64,000 nucleotides of DNA, taken from positions 13,750 through 77,749 of the forward strand of contig DAOTUI010000071.1 of the NCBI GenBank assembly GCA_034437035.1. The letters run 5' to 3'. Positions 24,398-32,425 of the stretch are shown here, one piece after another (the stretch's first letter is position 1; every line of letters begins with the position of its first letter). The DNA is from CAKZQX01 sp034437035 (GTDB taxonomy: Bacteria > Chloroflexota > Chloroflexia > Chloroflexales > Chloroflexaceae). The position numbers were made by a program, and so were the translations under genes. Under the pieces are notes generated by a model, which saw only the letters and a program-made list of their open reading frames with translations, was not told where the DNA came from and searched no databases.

Positions 24398-25183
24398 ATG
24401 ACACCCATCCACAAATACCCGCGCACGCGGCATATCGCCGGTTCCGGCATTCAGTCCGGGGATGCGGGGCTGGATGTCGTCCCCTTCAGCCGGCTGGCCG
24501 GACGGCATCTGGTGGTCGAGGAGAAGATGGACGGGGCCAACTGCGCCGTCAGCTTTACGCCGGAGGGCGGGCTGCTGCTGCAGAGCCGGGGGCACTACCT
24601 GACCGGCGGCCCCCGCGAGCGGCAGTTTCATCTGTTTAAAGCCTGGGCCGGGCGCTACCAGGCCGAGTTGTGGGTGCTGCTGGGTGAACATTATGTCATG
24701 TATGGCGAGTGGCTCTACGCCAAACATACCATCTTCTACACCGATCTGCCGCACTACTTTATGGAGTTTGATATCTACGACCGGCAGGCGGACCAGTTCC
24801 TGAGCACCGAACGGCGGGTGGAGTTGCTGCAGGCAGCGCCGTTTGTGGTCGCGGTGCGGGTGCTGCACCGCGGCACCGTGCCTTCGTTAGCCGCATTGCA
24901 GGCGATGATCGGGCGCTCGGCCTTTATCGCCGACGATCACCAGGCGCAACTGCACACCGCCTGCGCCGGGCATGGCCTGGACCCGGCGCAGGTCCAGCGC
25001 GAAACCGACCCATCGTGGCTGATGGAGGGCCTGTATATCAAGACCGAGGAAGCCGGCCGCGTCACCGGGCGCTACAAGTATATTCGGGCGGGCTTCCTGC
25101 AAACCGTGTTCGAATCGGAGAGCCACTGGCAGGAGCGGCCGCTGCTGCCGAACCGCCTGTGCGCGGGGGTGACGCTGTTTTGA
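24398..25183 (+). CDS. RNA ligase (small, first copy)
   Basis: The protein has 261 residues from ATG 24,398 (AAAGGA 12 nt upstream, long spacing). Nucleotidyltransferase motifs are in order: I, K43 in EEKMDGANCAV; III, VMYGEWLYAKHTIFYTDLP; IIIa, YFMEFDIYD; IV, LMEGLYIKTEE; V, TGRYKYIRAG. Such enzymes adenylate a lysine with ATP, pass AMP to a 5'-phosphate RNA end and seal it to a 3'-OH. It has only the adenylation domain plus a short tail, smaller than T4 Rnl2. The next gene is a second, longer ligase 28 nt downstream, so the two are probably co-expressed with HD-Pnk. Confidence 0.88.
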   Translation: MTPIHKYPRTRHIAGSGIQSGDAGLDVVPFSRLAGRHLVVEEKMDGANCAVSFTPEGGLLLQSRGHYLTGGPRERQFHLFKAWAGRYQAELWVLLGEHYVMYGEWLYAKHTIFYTDLPHYFMEFDIYDRQADQFLSTERRVELLQAAPFVVAVRVLHRGTVPSLAALQAMIGRSAFIADDHQAQLHTACAGHGLDPAQVQRETDPSWLMEGLYIKTEEAGRVTGRYKYIRAGFLQTVFESESHWQERPLLPNRLCAGVTLF

Positions 25184-25211
25184 GATATGCCATGGTTAAG
25201 GTGACAGCTAT

Positions 25212-26273
25212 ATGTGGACATTTAACAGTTACGAGAAGATAGCAGAGCAGCCACAGCAGTGGCACCTCGACGAGGCCGGCGAGCGGCGGCTTGCCCGGCT
25301 GACCTGGGTGGTCACTGAGAAGATCCACGGAGCCAATCTCTGCATTGTCACCGACGGCACCCGGGTGCGTTGCGCCGGCCGGCGGCAGTGGCTGACCCCG
25401 GCGGATAGCTTCTTCGGTTATCAGACGCTGCTCGATCAGTTGCATCCGGCCATTCACGCTACCTTCCAATTAAGCCGGCAATACGCACCGGACCTCTGCC
25501 GCGTGGCAATCTATGGCGAGATCTTCGGTGGAGCCTATCCCCACCCGGAGGTGCCGGCCGTGCCGAATGTCCAGCCGGTGCAGACCGGGATCTGCTACGC
25601 GCCGGGCATTGAGTTCTGCGCCTTTGACCTGGCCTGGGAGTATGCCGCATCCACCCGACCCCGCACCTATGTGGACTACGAGCCGGCGTTGCGGATCTTT
25701 GCGCAGGCCGGGGTGTTCCATGCAACTCCGCTGCTGGTGGGCAGTTACGCAGAAGCGCTGAACTATCCGCTCGGCTTTGCGACGACCATCCCGCGCCGGT
25801 TGAAGCTTCCTCCGCTGGCGGATAACCCGGCGGAGGGCGTGGTCATCAAGCCACTGCAGACGAGCATTATCCCGACGCCACGGGGCGAGATCCGGCCTAT
25901 CCTGAAGCGCAAGATCGCCACATTTGCGGAGGATCGCCGCTACCGGCAGGCGCAGCCGTGGACCGCGCTACACGGAAGTGAGCATACCGGGCCGCCGGCT
26001 GAGTTGCGCTGGGCCGCCTATCAACTGGTCACACCCAACCGGCTGCACAATGCCATCTCTAAACTGGGCTATCGCAGCCACCGCCGGCGCAGCAAAGGGC
26101 AGCAGCTTTTTCGCCTGCTGGTGGATGAGATCCAGGCAGAACTTGCCGTGGAGCAGGAAACCACTCGCGCCACGCTGAATGCCTACGAACAGCAGCAACT
26201 GACCGCCTTCATCCAGGCCGAGGTGCGCGCGCTGCTGCGGGAGCATTTCCGGCAGGAGCGGCGACGGGTGTGA
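25212..26273 (+). CDS. T4 Rnl2-like RNA ligase
   Basis: The protein has 353 residues. The motifs are I, K37 in VTEKIHGANLCI; III, VAIYGEIFGGAYPHP; IIIa, IEFCAFDLAWEY; IV, NPAEGVVIKPLQ; V, ILKRKIATFAE (the K-x-K pair). A helical C-terminal domain (about 245-353, PNRLHNAISKLGYRS and RALLREHFRQ) matches Rnl2-type ligases, which seal nicks in duplex RNA. ATG 25,212 has no strong ribosome site, suggesting coupling to the gene before. Together with the small ligase and HD-Pnk it gives a full healing-and-sealing route for RNA with 2',3'-cyclic phosphate and 5'-OH ends. Confidence 0.92.
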   Translation: MWTFNSYEKIAEQPQQWHLDEAGERRLARLTWVVTEKIHGANLCIVTDGTRVRCAGRRQWLTPADSFFGYQTLLDQLHPAIHATFQLSRQYAPDLCRVAIYGEIFGGAYPHPEVPAVPNVQPVQTGICYAPGIEFCAFDLAWEYAASTRPRTYVDYEPALRIFAQAGVFHATPLLVGSYAEALNYPLGFATTIPRRLKLPPLADNPAEGVVIKPLQTSIIPTPRGEIRPILKRKIATFAEDRRYRQAQPWTALHGSEHTGPPAELRWAAYQLVTPNRLHNAISKLGYRSHRRRSKGQQLFRLLVDEIQAELAVEQETTRATLNAYEQQQLTAFIQAEVRALLREHFRQERRRV

Positions 26274-26520
26274 GTAAATGGTAGAGTTGACTCATCGTTA
26301 TGGGCAGGTGTCTGGATCAGTCCTTTTACCAACGGCTATACCATCCGTTATCCGCTTCAGCAAAATGTTGCACATTGGCCTGATCTCTACCTGAAAGAGT
26401 CAACCCGGGATACAACGACCGCACTCAAGCTGATTGCCATTGTCCTGTACCGTTATTTTGTACTTTGATCAAACTGACAAGGGAACCTCTTTTCCACCCA
26501 GAAGAGGCAAAGGAAAATCT
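26274..26520. other. Gap with a coding remnant
   Basis: A forward frame at about 26,311-26,467 reads VWISPFTNGYTIRYPLQ and ends KLIAIVLYRYFVL, with no start and clear coding character. It looks like the last ~50 residues of a lost gene between the ligase and HD-Pnk. I do not recognise it. Confidence 0.3.
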
Positions 26521-27684
26521 ATGCCCCCACACCCCACAAACACCTACCGCTTCCCCCACTGTCCCGCGCCGCCGGACTGGACGTTCGACTGGCCGGCACT
26601 CGTGCAGCGCTTCGCCTGGCTGCAGGCGCTCGACGGCGTGCCGCAAAACCCGGTCTACCATGCCGAGGGCGATGTGCTGGTCCACACGCGCATGGTGGTT
26701 GCAGCCCTGGTCAGTCTGGAAGCCTGGCGCAGCCTGCCGGAGCCGGCGCGATCGCTGCTCTTTGCCGCCGCGCTGCTGCACGATGTCGGCAAGCCGGCCA
26801 CCACCCGCACCGAACCCGATGGCCGCATCACCTCCAAAAAGCATGCCCAGGTCGGCGCACAGATGGCCCGCGCCCTGCTCTACACCGGTGCGAGCCTCGA
26901 CAGACCTGTGCCCTTCCCGCAGCGCGAAACCATCGTGCAGTTGGTGCGCTATCATGGTCTGCCGTTGTGGGCGCTGGAGCGCGCCGATCCGCAGCGCGAG
27001 GTCATCACCGCCGGCCAGATAGTACGACTCGACTGGCTGGCGCTCCTGGCGGAGGCCGATGTGCGTGGGCGGATCGCCGCCGACTGCGCCGATCTCCTGG
27101 TCAACATTGACCTGTTCCGCGAGTTCTGCCGGGAGCAGGGCTGCTTCGGGCAACCCTACGCCTTCGCCAATGACCAGAGCCGTATGGACTACTTCCGCAC
27201 GCCGGGACGTGACCCGGCCTACGCCGCCTATGCCGGCACCAGCTTTGAGGTGCTACTGATGAGCGGACTGCCGGGAGCGGGCAAGGACACCTGGCTGGCA
27301 GCCAACCGGCCCGACCTGCCGGTGATCGCGCTGGATGACCTGCGCGCCGAGTTGGGCGTTGATCCGGCAGATGATCAGGGCGCGGTGGTGCAGGCGGCAA
27401 AGGCACGCGCCCGCGAACTGTTGCGCCGGCAGCAACCCTTCGCCTGGAATGCCACCACTATCACGCGATCGTTGCGCCGCCAACTGGTTGACCTGTTCAC
27501 TGACTATGGCGCACGAGTACACATCGTCTATGTCGAAGCGCCCTATGCCGAACTGCCGGCGCGCAACCGGCGCCGCCCCGCTGCCGCCGCCGTCCCGGAG
27601 AAGGTACTCCAGCGCCTGCTGCGCCGCCTGGATGTACCCGACCCAACCGAGGCGCAGCGGGTGGACTGGGTGTATCAGGTTTGA
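26521..27684 (+). CDS. HD-Pnk: HD phosphoesterase fused to polynucleotide 5'-kinase
   Basis: The protein has 387 residues from ATG 26,521 (AAAGGAAA upstream; the open frame before it is the remnant). The N-terminal HD domain (about 20-220) has H56-like VLVHTRMVV and the HD pair H87-D88 in LLHDVGKPATT. The C-terminal P-loop kinase (about 240-387) has GLPGAGKDT (K255) and IALDDLRAEL. This is the domain order of Runella slithyformis HD-Pnk, characterised as a bifunctional end-healing enzyme: the HD part removes 2',3'-cyclic or 3' phosphates and the kinase phosphorylates 5'-OH ends, leaving ends that a ligase can seal. Two ligases lie directly upstream and a CX5R phosphatase remnant follows. Confidence 0.92.
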   Translation: MPPHPTNTYRFPHCPAPPDWTFDWPALVQRFAWLQALDGVPQNPVYHAEGDVLVHTRMVVAALVSLEAWRSLPEPARSLLFAAALLHDVGKPATTRTEPDGRITSKKHAQVGAQMARALLYTGASLDRPVPFPQRETIVQLVRYHGLPLWALERADPQREVITAGQIVRLDWLALLAEADVRGRIAADCADLLVNIDLFREFCREQGCFGQPYAFANDQSRMDYFRTPGRDPAYAAYAGTSFEVLLMSGLPGAGKDTWLAANRPDLPVIALDDLRAELGVDPADDQGAVVQAAKARARELLRRQQPFAWNATTITRSLRRQLVDLFTDYGARVHIVYVEAPYAELPARNRRRPAAAAVPEKVLQRLLRRLDVPDPTEAQRVDWVYQV

Positions 27685-27704
27685 ATATGCAGCAGGAAAA
27701 AGCA

Positions 27705-27990
27705 ATGACAACCCAACCGGTTCCCATCCCCTATGCCTACCGGGTTATTCCGGGGCACCTGCTTGCCGGTGAACATCCCGGCGCAGCCGATGAAACCGAG
27801 GCTCGTGGTACGCTGCAACGCCTGCTGCACGCCGGGATCACGGTCTTTATCGATCTTACTGAAGCGGGGGAGTGGGATGCATACGACCATCTGCTCCAGG
27901 AGGGAGCGTGTCCGGTGACATATCATCGTATCCCAATTGTTGATGGACAGCCACCCTCGGATACCACTTTGCTGTTAAACCTGCAAGAAA
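27705..27990 (+). pseudogene. CX5R phosphatase truncated by a repeat
   Basis: From ATG 27,705 (after AGGAAAAA) the protein is a close paralogue of the 17-kb phosphatase: PGHLLAGEHPGAADE, VFIDLTEAGEWDAY, then the IPIVDGQPP loop. At about 27,990 it runs straight into a CACGAAG-type repeat. The HCx5R active site and everything after it are missing, and nothing resembling the rest is found downstream. It overlaps the end of HD-Pnk closely, so an intact version probably formed part of the RNA-repair operon. Confidence 0.85.
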
Positions 27991-28098
27991 ACCCACGAAG
28001 GCCACGAAGCGCACGAAGCAAAGAACTGGACTCGTACACACGATCGCACCCAATGTGCCGCCGTTCGTGTTCCTGCGTGTGTTTCGTGGTTCGTCTGA
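27990..28098. repeat. CACGAAG-type palindromic repeat inside the phosphatase gene
   Basis: CCACGAAGGCCACGAAGCGC words on the left and inverted GTTCGTGTTCCTGCGTG, GTTTCGTGGTTCGT words on the right enclose ~50 bp. Related to the repeats at 2,667 and 11,372. Confidence 0.6.
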
Positions 28099-28126
28099 TT
28101 GTTGCAGGTTGGAAGTCAGATTAGTA

Positions 28127-28600
28127 TCAAACGGTCTTCGGCAACCCACCCGTCAGGTTCAAGACCCAGCGCATACATTTGTGCCCGACATCAACCGGCT
28201 CGCAGAACATCATGGGGCAGCCGCCGGGGATAACGCTGAGATTATGCTCCCGACAATACGCGACGGCGGCGGGTGATACACTCCCCTGCCCAAACGAGCG
28301 ATGCATCCAGATGTGCGTCACACCGGCTTCGGCGCACTCGCGGACAACCTGCTCGGTCACCTGCGGCTGGGTGACAATGACGGCTCCAGCGACCCCGTCC
28401 GGGATGGCGCTGACCGTGGCATAGCAGGGGTCGCCCTCGAACTCAGTGGCGTTGGGATTGACCGCAAACACCTCATGTCCCGTGTCACGGAGCCGCTTGT
28501 AGATCAGATTGGCCGGTGAATCCCCGCTCCGCGAAACGCCCACTACAGCAATACGCTTTTGGGCTAAGAAGTCCGCGACTGTTTCTTGCAATGTAGCCAT
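28127..28600 (-). CDS. CoA-binding domain protein (YccU type)
   Basis: The protein has 157 residues from ATG 28,600, behind GAGGAGTAGA. It is a single Rossmann CoA-binding domain: IAVVGVSRSGDSPANLIYKRL, VFAVNPNA, VAGAVIVTQPQVTEQVVREC, THIWMHRSFGQGSVS, and the end CPMMFCEPVDVGHKCMRW. It is a typical stand-alone member of the family; the ligand is CoA or an acyl-CoA and the cellular role is unclear. It is an ordinary gene wedged between two repeats. Confidence 0.88.
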   Translation of the reverse strand: MATLQETVADFLAQKRIAVVGVSRSGDSPANLIYKRLRDTGHEVFAVNPNATEFEGDPCYATVSAIPDGVAGAVIVTQPQVTEQVVRECAEAGVTHIWMHRSFGQGSVSPAAVAYCREHNLSVIPGGCPMMFCEPVDVGHKCMRWVLNLTGGLPKTV

Positions 28601-28633
28601 TCTACTCCTCCTATTCCTTATTCTCCTCATTTA

Positions 28634-28830
28634 ACACGAGTTACGCGGTCGGTTTCAACCCAGGCGTTTGCCTGCATGAACGGCCCGACTCGCCTGCGGC
28701 AGCATGGTACTATTTTATCCTTTTTCACGAAATTGTGGCTCTCCGAGCCACAATTTCGTGAAAAAGATCAGACATCTTCCGTCCCGCCGGAGACGAAATT
28801 TCCTTCCAGAAGGTGAAGCTAGTTGCCGAC
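28634..28830. mobile_element. MITE-like element, rearranged copy
   Basis: The left end ACACGAGTTACGCGGTC, the arm CGACTCGCCTGCGGCAGC and the central hairpin (TTTTTCACGAAATTGTGGCT and complement around TCC, 28,721-28,764) are present. The right arm is replaced by an inverted left-arm piece (GACGAAATTTCCTTCC at about 28,792). The right end is lost; the element runs into the truncated immunity-like gene. Confidence 0.7.
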
Positions 28831-28844
28831 GGGATGGAAGGTTC

Positions 28845-28997
28845 CCACTGTATAATATAGTCAATATCAAACAGCAGCTCATGGGTTTCAGGATTTGCGG
28901 CGCCGGCATGGACTCTGACATCATGCCGGCCCATGTCGTCAAAATCCGCTTCGGTCCAGAGCCATCTGGTTAAAGCACTGATTTTTGTGTCTGTCAT
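28845..28997 (-). pseudogene. Immunity-protein-like gene, truncated by the repeat element
   Basis: ATG 28,997 follows TAGGAGCAGTA on the reverse strand. About 50 residues look genuine (TRWLWTEADFDDMGRHDVRV, then THELLFDIDYIIQWE) before the frame enters repeat sequence. I recall a family of small proteins with F-D-x-M-G-W-H-D and LxFDIDYIxxW blocks. It lies 11 nt after the stop of a polymorphic-toxin tail, the standard place for an immunity gene. Confidence 0.5.
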
Positions 28998-29008
28998 TAC
29001 TGCTCCTA

Positions 29009-29236
29009 TCAGGGTATTTCATCAGAGTAGGCAGAACGCACAGTATCACCCTCCTTAATATAGGTTACTCCAGTAGCAGGATCGGTGTGGCGTTCAAAAG
29101 CTATTACATGCGGTACAGGTACGCCGCCATGCGTTCTACCAACCAGGTCAACCCGGATCAGTGGGTCGCCCCAGGCATCATAAACCTGATATGTCGTTAT
29201 TGTACCAGAGCTATCTGCGCGATAGAGTATATCATT
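29009..29236 (-). pseudogene. C-terminal toxin domain fragment of a polymorphic toxin
   Basis: This is a 75-codon reverse frame without a start. It reads LYRADSSGTITTYQVYDAWG, DPLIRVDLVGRTHGGVPVPH, VIAFERHTDPATGVTY and stops at TGA 29,009-29,011. The Y-x-x-Y/D-G-x-x-x-R-x-D-L-x-G-x-x-H-x-G-x-P-x-P-H pattern is that of a polymorphic toxin C-terminal domain (I believe type 24) normally fused to RHS or other delivery proteins. The delivery part is missing, and upstream sequence changes to the kinase fragment. Confidence 0.55.
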
Positions 29237-29302
29237 TCATCCCCAAACGACACCGAAATCTGCTACTATATACGCGGTACAGATGCAATGCAAAGGACGG
29301 TT

Positions 29303-29735
29303 ATGCTCACACCCGGCACCCTGATCCATCAACGCTACCGCATCACCCGGCCGATTGGTCAGGGCGGAATGGGCGCAGTCTACGCGGCAACAAATGAACG
29401 GCTCGGCAGCACCGTTGCGCTGAAACAGCTTGTCGGCGGTGGTGCAGACATCACGCCGGCATTCGAGCAGGAGGCACGCACGCTGGCCGCGCTCCACCAC
29501 GCCGCCCTGCCACGCGTCACCGACTACTTTAGCGATCCGGCGGGCGCGTTCCTGGTGATAGAGTTTATCCCCGGCCCCGATCTGCACGAACAGCTTGCAC
29601 AGCAGAGGCAACCCTGCGCGGTTGCGCAAGTGCCGGCCTGGACCAACCAACCAGTTGCTTGCCGCGCTGGACTACCTGCACTGCCGGCAGGTCATTCATC
29701 GTGACATCAAGCCGCAGAACCTGAAACGAAGGAGA
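29303..29735 (+). pseudogene. Ser/Thr protein kinase, frameshifted and truncated
   Basis: From ATG 29,303 the protein follows a Hanks kinase N-lobe: YRITRPIGQGGMGAVYAA (glycine loop), VALKQLVGG (Lys), LAALHHAALPRVTDYF and FLVIEFIPGPDL. At 29,641-29,652 a CCAA unit is duplicated (ACCAACCAACC), shifting the frame. The continuation is LLAALDYLHCRQVIHRDIKP (catalytic Asp), then PQNL, after which kinase sequence ends abruptly at about 29,730. The activation loop and C-lobe are missing. STM4015 starts within 10 nt, so the deletion may have joined the new operon to this promoter. Confidence 0.8.
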
Positions 29736-29742
29736 AAACACT

Positions 29743-30711
29743 ATGCCAATCTATGAGCACGTAAGCGAGTTTGCGGGGAAGATGGTGGTGGAGTGGGACG
29801 CCGACACTGGCATCCACAAGCCGGGCACCATCTATGACCCGGCCGCGGCGGTGTATGCTATTCGCCTCGATTATGACGACGCAAATGCCGGTCAGCAGTG
29901 GACGGACCAGTTTGCGCTCTTTCTGGATGACCCGGCCATCAGTCAGGTTACGGGGATTGTGGTGGGCGATTGGCAGCAGTGGCAACAGGACGGGGATGAA
30001 TCATCGGCCCCGATTGTCGAGGCGCTGGTGGCGGCGCGGGATCGGTTGCCCAACCTGACGGCGATCTTCCTGGGTGACATTATCATGGAAGAGAATGAGA
30101 TCTCCTGGATTCAGCCGGGCGATGTGTCGCCCCTCTTCGCCGCCTACCCTGCCCTGGAGCACCTCCGCGTGCGCGGTGGCGATGGTCTGAGCCTGGGGAA
30201 TATTCGCCACGAGCAGTTGAAATCACTTGTCATCGAGAGTGGTGGCCTGCCGGCCCAGGTGGTACGCGATGTGGCCGCCGCCGAACTGCCCGCCCTGGAG
30301 CATCTGGAGTTGTGGTTGGGTGATGACAACTATGGTGGTGATGCGACGCTTGAAGATGTAGCGCCGCTGCTCGTGAACAACCCGTTCCCTAACCTGCGCT
30401 ACCTGGGGCTGCGCGACAGCATGATCGCTGACGAGATTGCGGTTGCGATTGCAAACGCGCCAATCCTGGAGCGCATCAAGGTGCTGGACCTTTCGCTGGG
30501 CACGCTGGGCAATAAAGGGGCGGCGGCGCTGCTGGAGAGCCCCGGTCTGGCTAACCTGGAACGGCTCGATCTGCACCACCACTACTGCTCCGACGAAATG
30601 ATGCAGCAACTGGAGGAGTTGGGTCAACGACTGAACATTGATATTGATCTGAACGAGCAAGAAGATACGGAGGAGGAGGAGGAATATCGCTATGTGGCGG
30701 TGAGCGAATAG
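29743..30711 (+). CDS. STM4015 family leucine-rich repeat protein
   Basis: The protein has 322 residues and starts at ATG 29,743 after GAAGGAGAAAACACT. The N-terminal part (EHVSEFAGKMVVEWDA, then FALFLDDPAISQVTGIVVGD) is the family-specific region; from about residue 120 leucine-rich repeats follow (LEHLRVRGGDGLSLGNI, LRYLGLRDSMIADEIAVAI, LERLDLHHHYCSDEMMQQL). The acidic tail is rich in Glu. In Salmonella and others this family sits beside STM4014-4011. LRR proteins usually bind other proteins, so it may recruit the substrate of the cluster. Function unknown. Confidence 0.85.
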   Translation: MPIYEHVSEFAGKMVVEWDADTGIHKPGTIYDPAAAVYAIRLDYDDANAGQQWTDQFALFLDDPAISQVTGIVVGDWQQWQQDGDESSAPIVEALVAARDRLPNLTAIFLGDIIMEENEISWIQPGDVSPLFAAYPALEHLRVRGGDGLSLGNIRHEQLKSLVIESGGLPAQVVRDVAAAELPALEHLELWLGDDNYGGDATLEDVAPLLVNNPFPNLRYLGLRDSMIADEIAVAIANAPILERIKVLDLSLGTLGNKGAAALLESPGLANLERLDLHHHYCSDEMMQQLEELGQRLNIDIDLNEQEDTEEEEEYRYVAVSE

Positions 30712-30714
30712 CCG

Positions 30715-31884
30715 ATGAATGGGATGCCTGAGCACCAGTGGATTATCATCGGCAATCCGGAGAGCCGGCCGGTAGCGCTCTTTCAAGCGGCCCTGGCGGG
30801 GCGAGGATTGCCGCCGGCGCGTATCGTCGCCTATGCCGATCTGCTGGCGGAGCAGGTGGCGCTGCCTGACCGGGTGCGGGCCGGCGATATTGTGCGCATC
30901 GAGACGCCCGGGCGCAACTTCGACGTAGAGATAGAACTGCTGCGACTCGGTGCTGCGCAGGTGGAGCCAGAACCCGCGACCTACCGCCCATCGCTGGACT
31001 GGCTGCTGCATGTGTGGGGCGATCACGCCGCCGATATCGGTGCAGTCTGGTATCCCCGCACCTGGTACCTGGGCTACTGCGCCTTGCTGCGCCGGATCGA
31101 GCAGCAACTGGCCGCATGTCCGCCGCACCGTCGGATGAACCGTCCTGCCGACATTGCACTGATGTTTGATAAGCGGCAGTGTCACGCGCTGCTGGAGCAG
31201 CATGGGCTGCCGGTGCCGCGCAGCCTCGGCCCGGTTTCGGGCTATGATGACCTGGTAACGACGATGCAGGCGACGCATAGCCACCAGGTGTTTATCAAAC
31301 CGGCGCACGGCTCCAGTGCCTCGGGCACGGTGGCCTACCGCACCAACGGGCGCGAGCATGTGGCAGTCACCACAGTGGACGAAATCCGCTATGATGGAAA
31401 CGGCTGTCCCATTCTCTACAACACCCGGCGACTGCGTACACTGCATGATCTACGGGAGATTATCGGGCTGATCGATGCCGTCTGCCGGCACCGGGCGCAT
31501 GTCGAGCAGTGGCTACCCAAGGCGGGCATCGACGGGTATAGCTTCGACCTGCGCATGGTCATGATCGGCGGGCAGGTGCGGCATGTGGTGCCCCGCCTGA
31601 GCCATAGCCCAATGACCAATCTGCATCTGCTCAACCGGCGCGGCGACATTGAGCGGGTGCGCGCGCGGATGGGTGACGCGGCATGGTCGGCGCTCTGCCG
31701 AACCTGCGAACAGGTTATGACGCTCTTTCCCGACAGCCTCTACGCCGGGCTGGATGTGCTCGTGTTGCCCGGCTACCGGCGGCACGTTATACTGGAGTGC
31801 AACGCCTTTGGCGATCTGCTGCCGGGAGTGCTGTGGGAAGGCATGGATACCTACACGGCAGAGATTGCGGCGCTGATGGGCTGA
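30715..31884 (+). CDS. STM4014 family ATP-grasp-like protein
   Basis: The protein has 389 residues; the start is 3 nt after the STM4015 stop, with ATG 30,724 as an alternative. N-terminal pre-ATP-grasp region (WIIIGNPESRPVALFQAA), then an ATP-grasp core: LMFDKRQCHALLEQHGLPVP, HQVFIKPAHGSSASGTVAY (ATP-binding Lys and the glycine-rich small loop), FDLRMVMIGGQVRHVVPRLS, and a C-terminal metal-binding EC-N (VILECNAFGDLLPG). ATP-grasp enzymes activate a carboxylate as an acyl-phosphate and couple it to an amine or thiol. With two radical SAM enzymes in the same cluster this suggests a modified small molecule or peptide. Confidence 0.87.
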   Translation: MNGMPEHQWIIIGNPESRPVALFQAALAGRGLPPARIVAYADLLAEQVALPDRVRAGDIVRIETPGRNFDVEIELLRLGAAQVEPEPATYRPSLDWLLHVWGDHAADIGAVWYPRTWYLGYCALLRRIEQQLAACPPHRRMNRPADIALMFDKRQCHALLEQHGLPVPRSLGPVSGYDDLVTTMQATHSHQVFIKPAHGSSASGTVAYRTNGREHVAVTTVDEIRYDGNGCPILYNTRRLRTLHDLREIIGLIDAVCRHRAHVEQWLPKAGIDGYSFDLRMVMIGGQVRHVVPRLSHSPMTNLHLLNRRGDIERVRARMGDAAWSALCRTCEQVMTLFPDSLYAGLDVLVLPGYRRHVILECNAFGDLLPGVLWEGMDTYTAEIAALMG

Positions 31885-31917
31885 GTGAAGGCGGCACAGC
31901 CGGATAAGGAGCATGCT

Positions 31918-32412
31918 ATGGATTGGCGACTGTTACAAGCGAATGAACTGGGTATCCGCCTGGAGATTGTGGCGGGCTTACCGATCTGGGAGCCGCAACC
32001 AGTCTTGAAGCACCAGCGGGCGGTGGACCGCATCCGTGCTTCCATTGAGCCGGCACCGCCGGAGCCGGGGCAACCGTCCGGCTGTGGTTGCGTACACGCC
32101 GGGGATGTCTACATTAGCTTCCCCGATGGCTCGCTCAAGCGCCCGGATATCTCTATCTTCTGCCGCGAACCCGACGAAGAGGAAGAGGCGATCACGCTGG
32201 TACCTGAAGCGGTGATCGAGATCATCAGCAAGGGTTACGAGGCCAAAGATCTGGACATCGGTCCCCAGTTCTACCTGGCGCATGGCGTAAAGGATGTGGT
32301 GGTTTTTAACCCCTACACGCTGCTGGTTCTGCATGTGCGCCGCGATCAGGTTCAGCGCCATGTGTCGCCGGTGACGATTGATCTGGAGTGTGGCTACCGC
32401 TGCACCGCCTAG
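31918..32412 (+). CDS. Uma2 family (DUF820) putative nuclease
   Basis: The protein has 164 residues from ATG 31,918 (AAGGAG about 7 nt upstream). Core residues are RPDISIFCREPDEEEE, VPEAVIEIISKGYEAKDLDI and VKDVVVFNPYTLLVLHVRR. This subgroup, with P-E-A-V-I-E-I-I-S-K-G-Y-E, differs from the one at 22.1 kb. It is inserted between STM4014 and the SDR gene and is not part of the usual cluster as I know it. Confidence 0.83.
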   Translation: MDWRLLQANELGIRLEIVAGLPIWEPQPVLKHQRAVDRIRASIEPAPPEPGQPSGCGCVHAGDVYISFPDGSLKRPDISIFCREPDEEEEAITLVPEAVIEIISKGYEAKDLDIGPQFYLAHGVKDVVVFNPYTLLVLHVRRDQVQRHVSPVTIDLECGYRCTA

Positions 32413-32425
32413 GCAGGCGACTTGA

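Noticed and set aside
30223..31446. 407-codon frame antisense to the STM4015 and STM4014 genes
   Set aside because: Spans two real genes and their junction, has no motif and no start signal.
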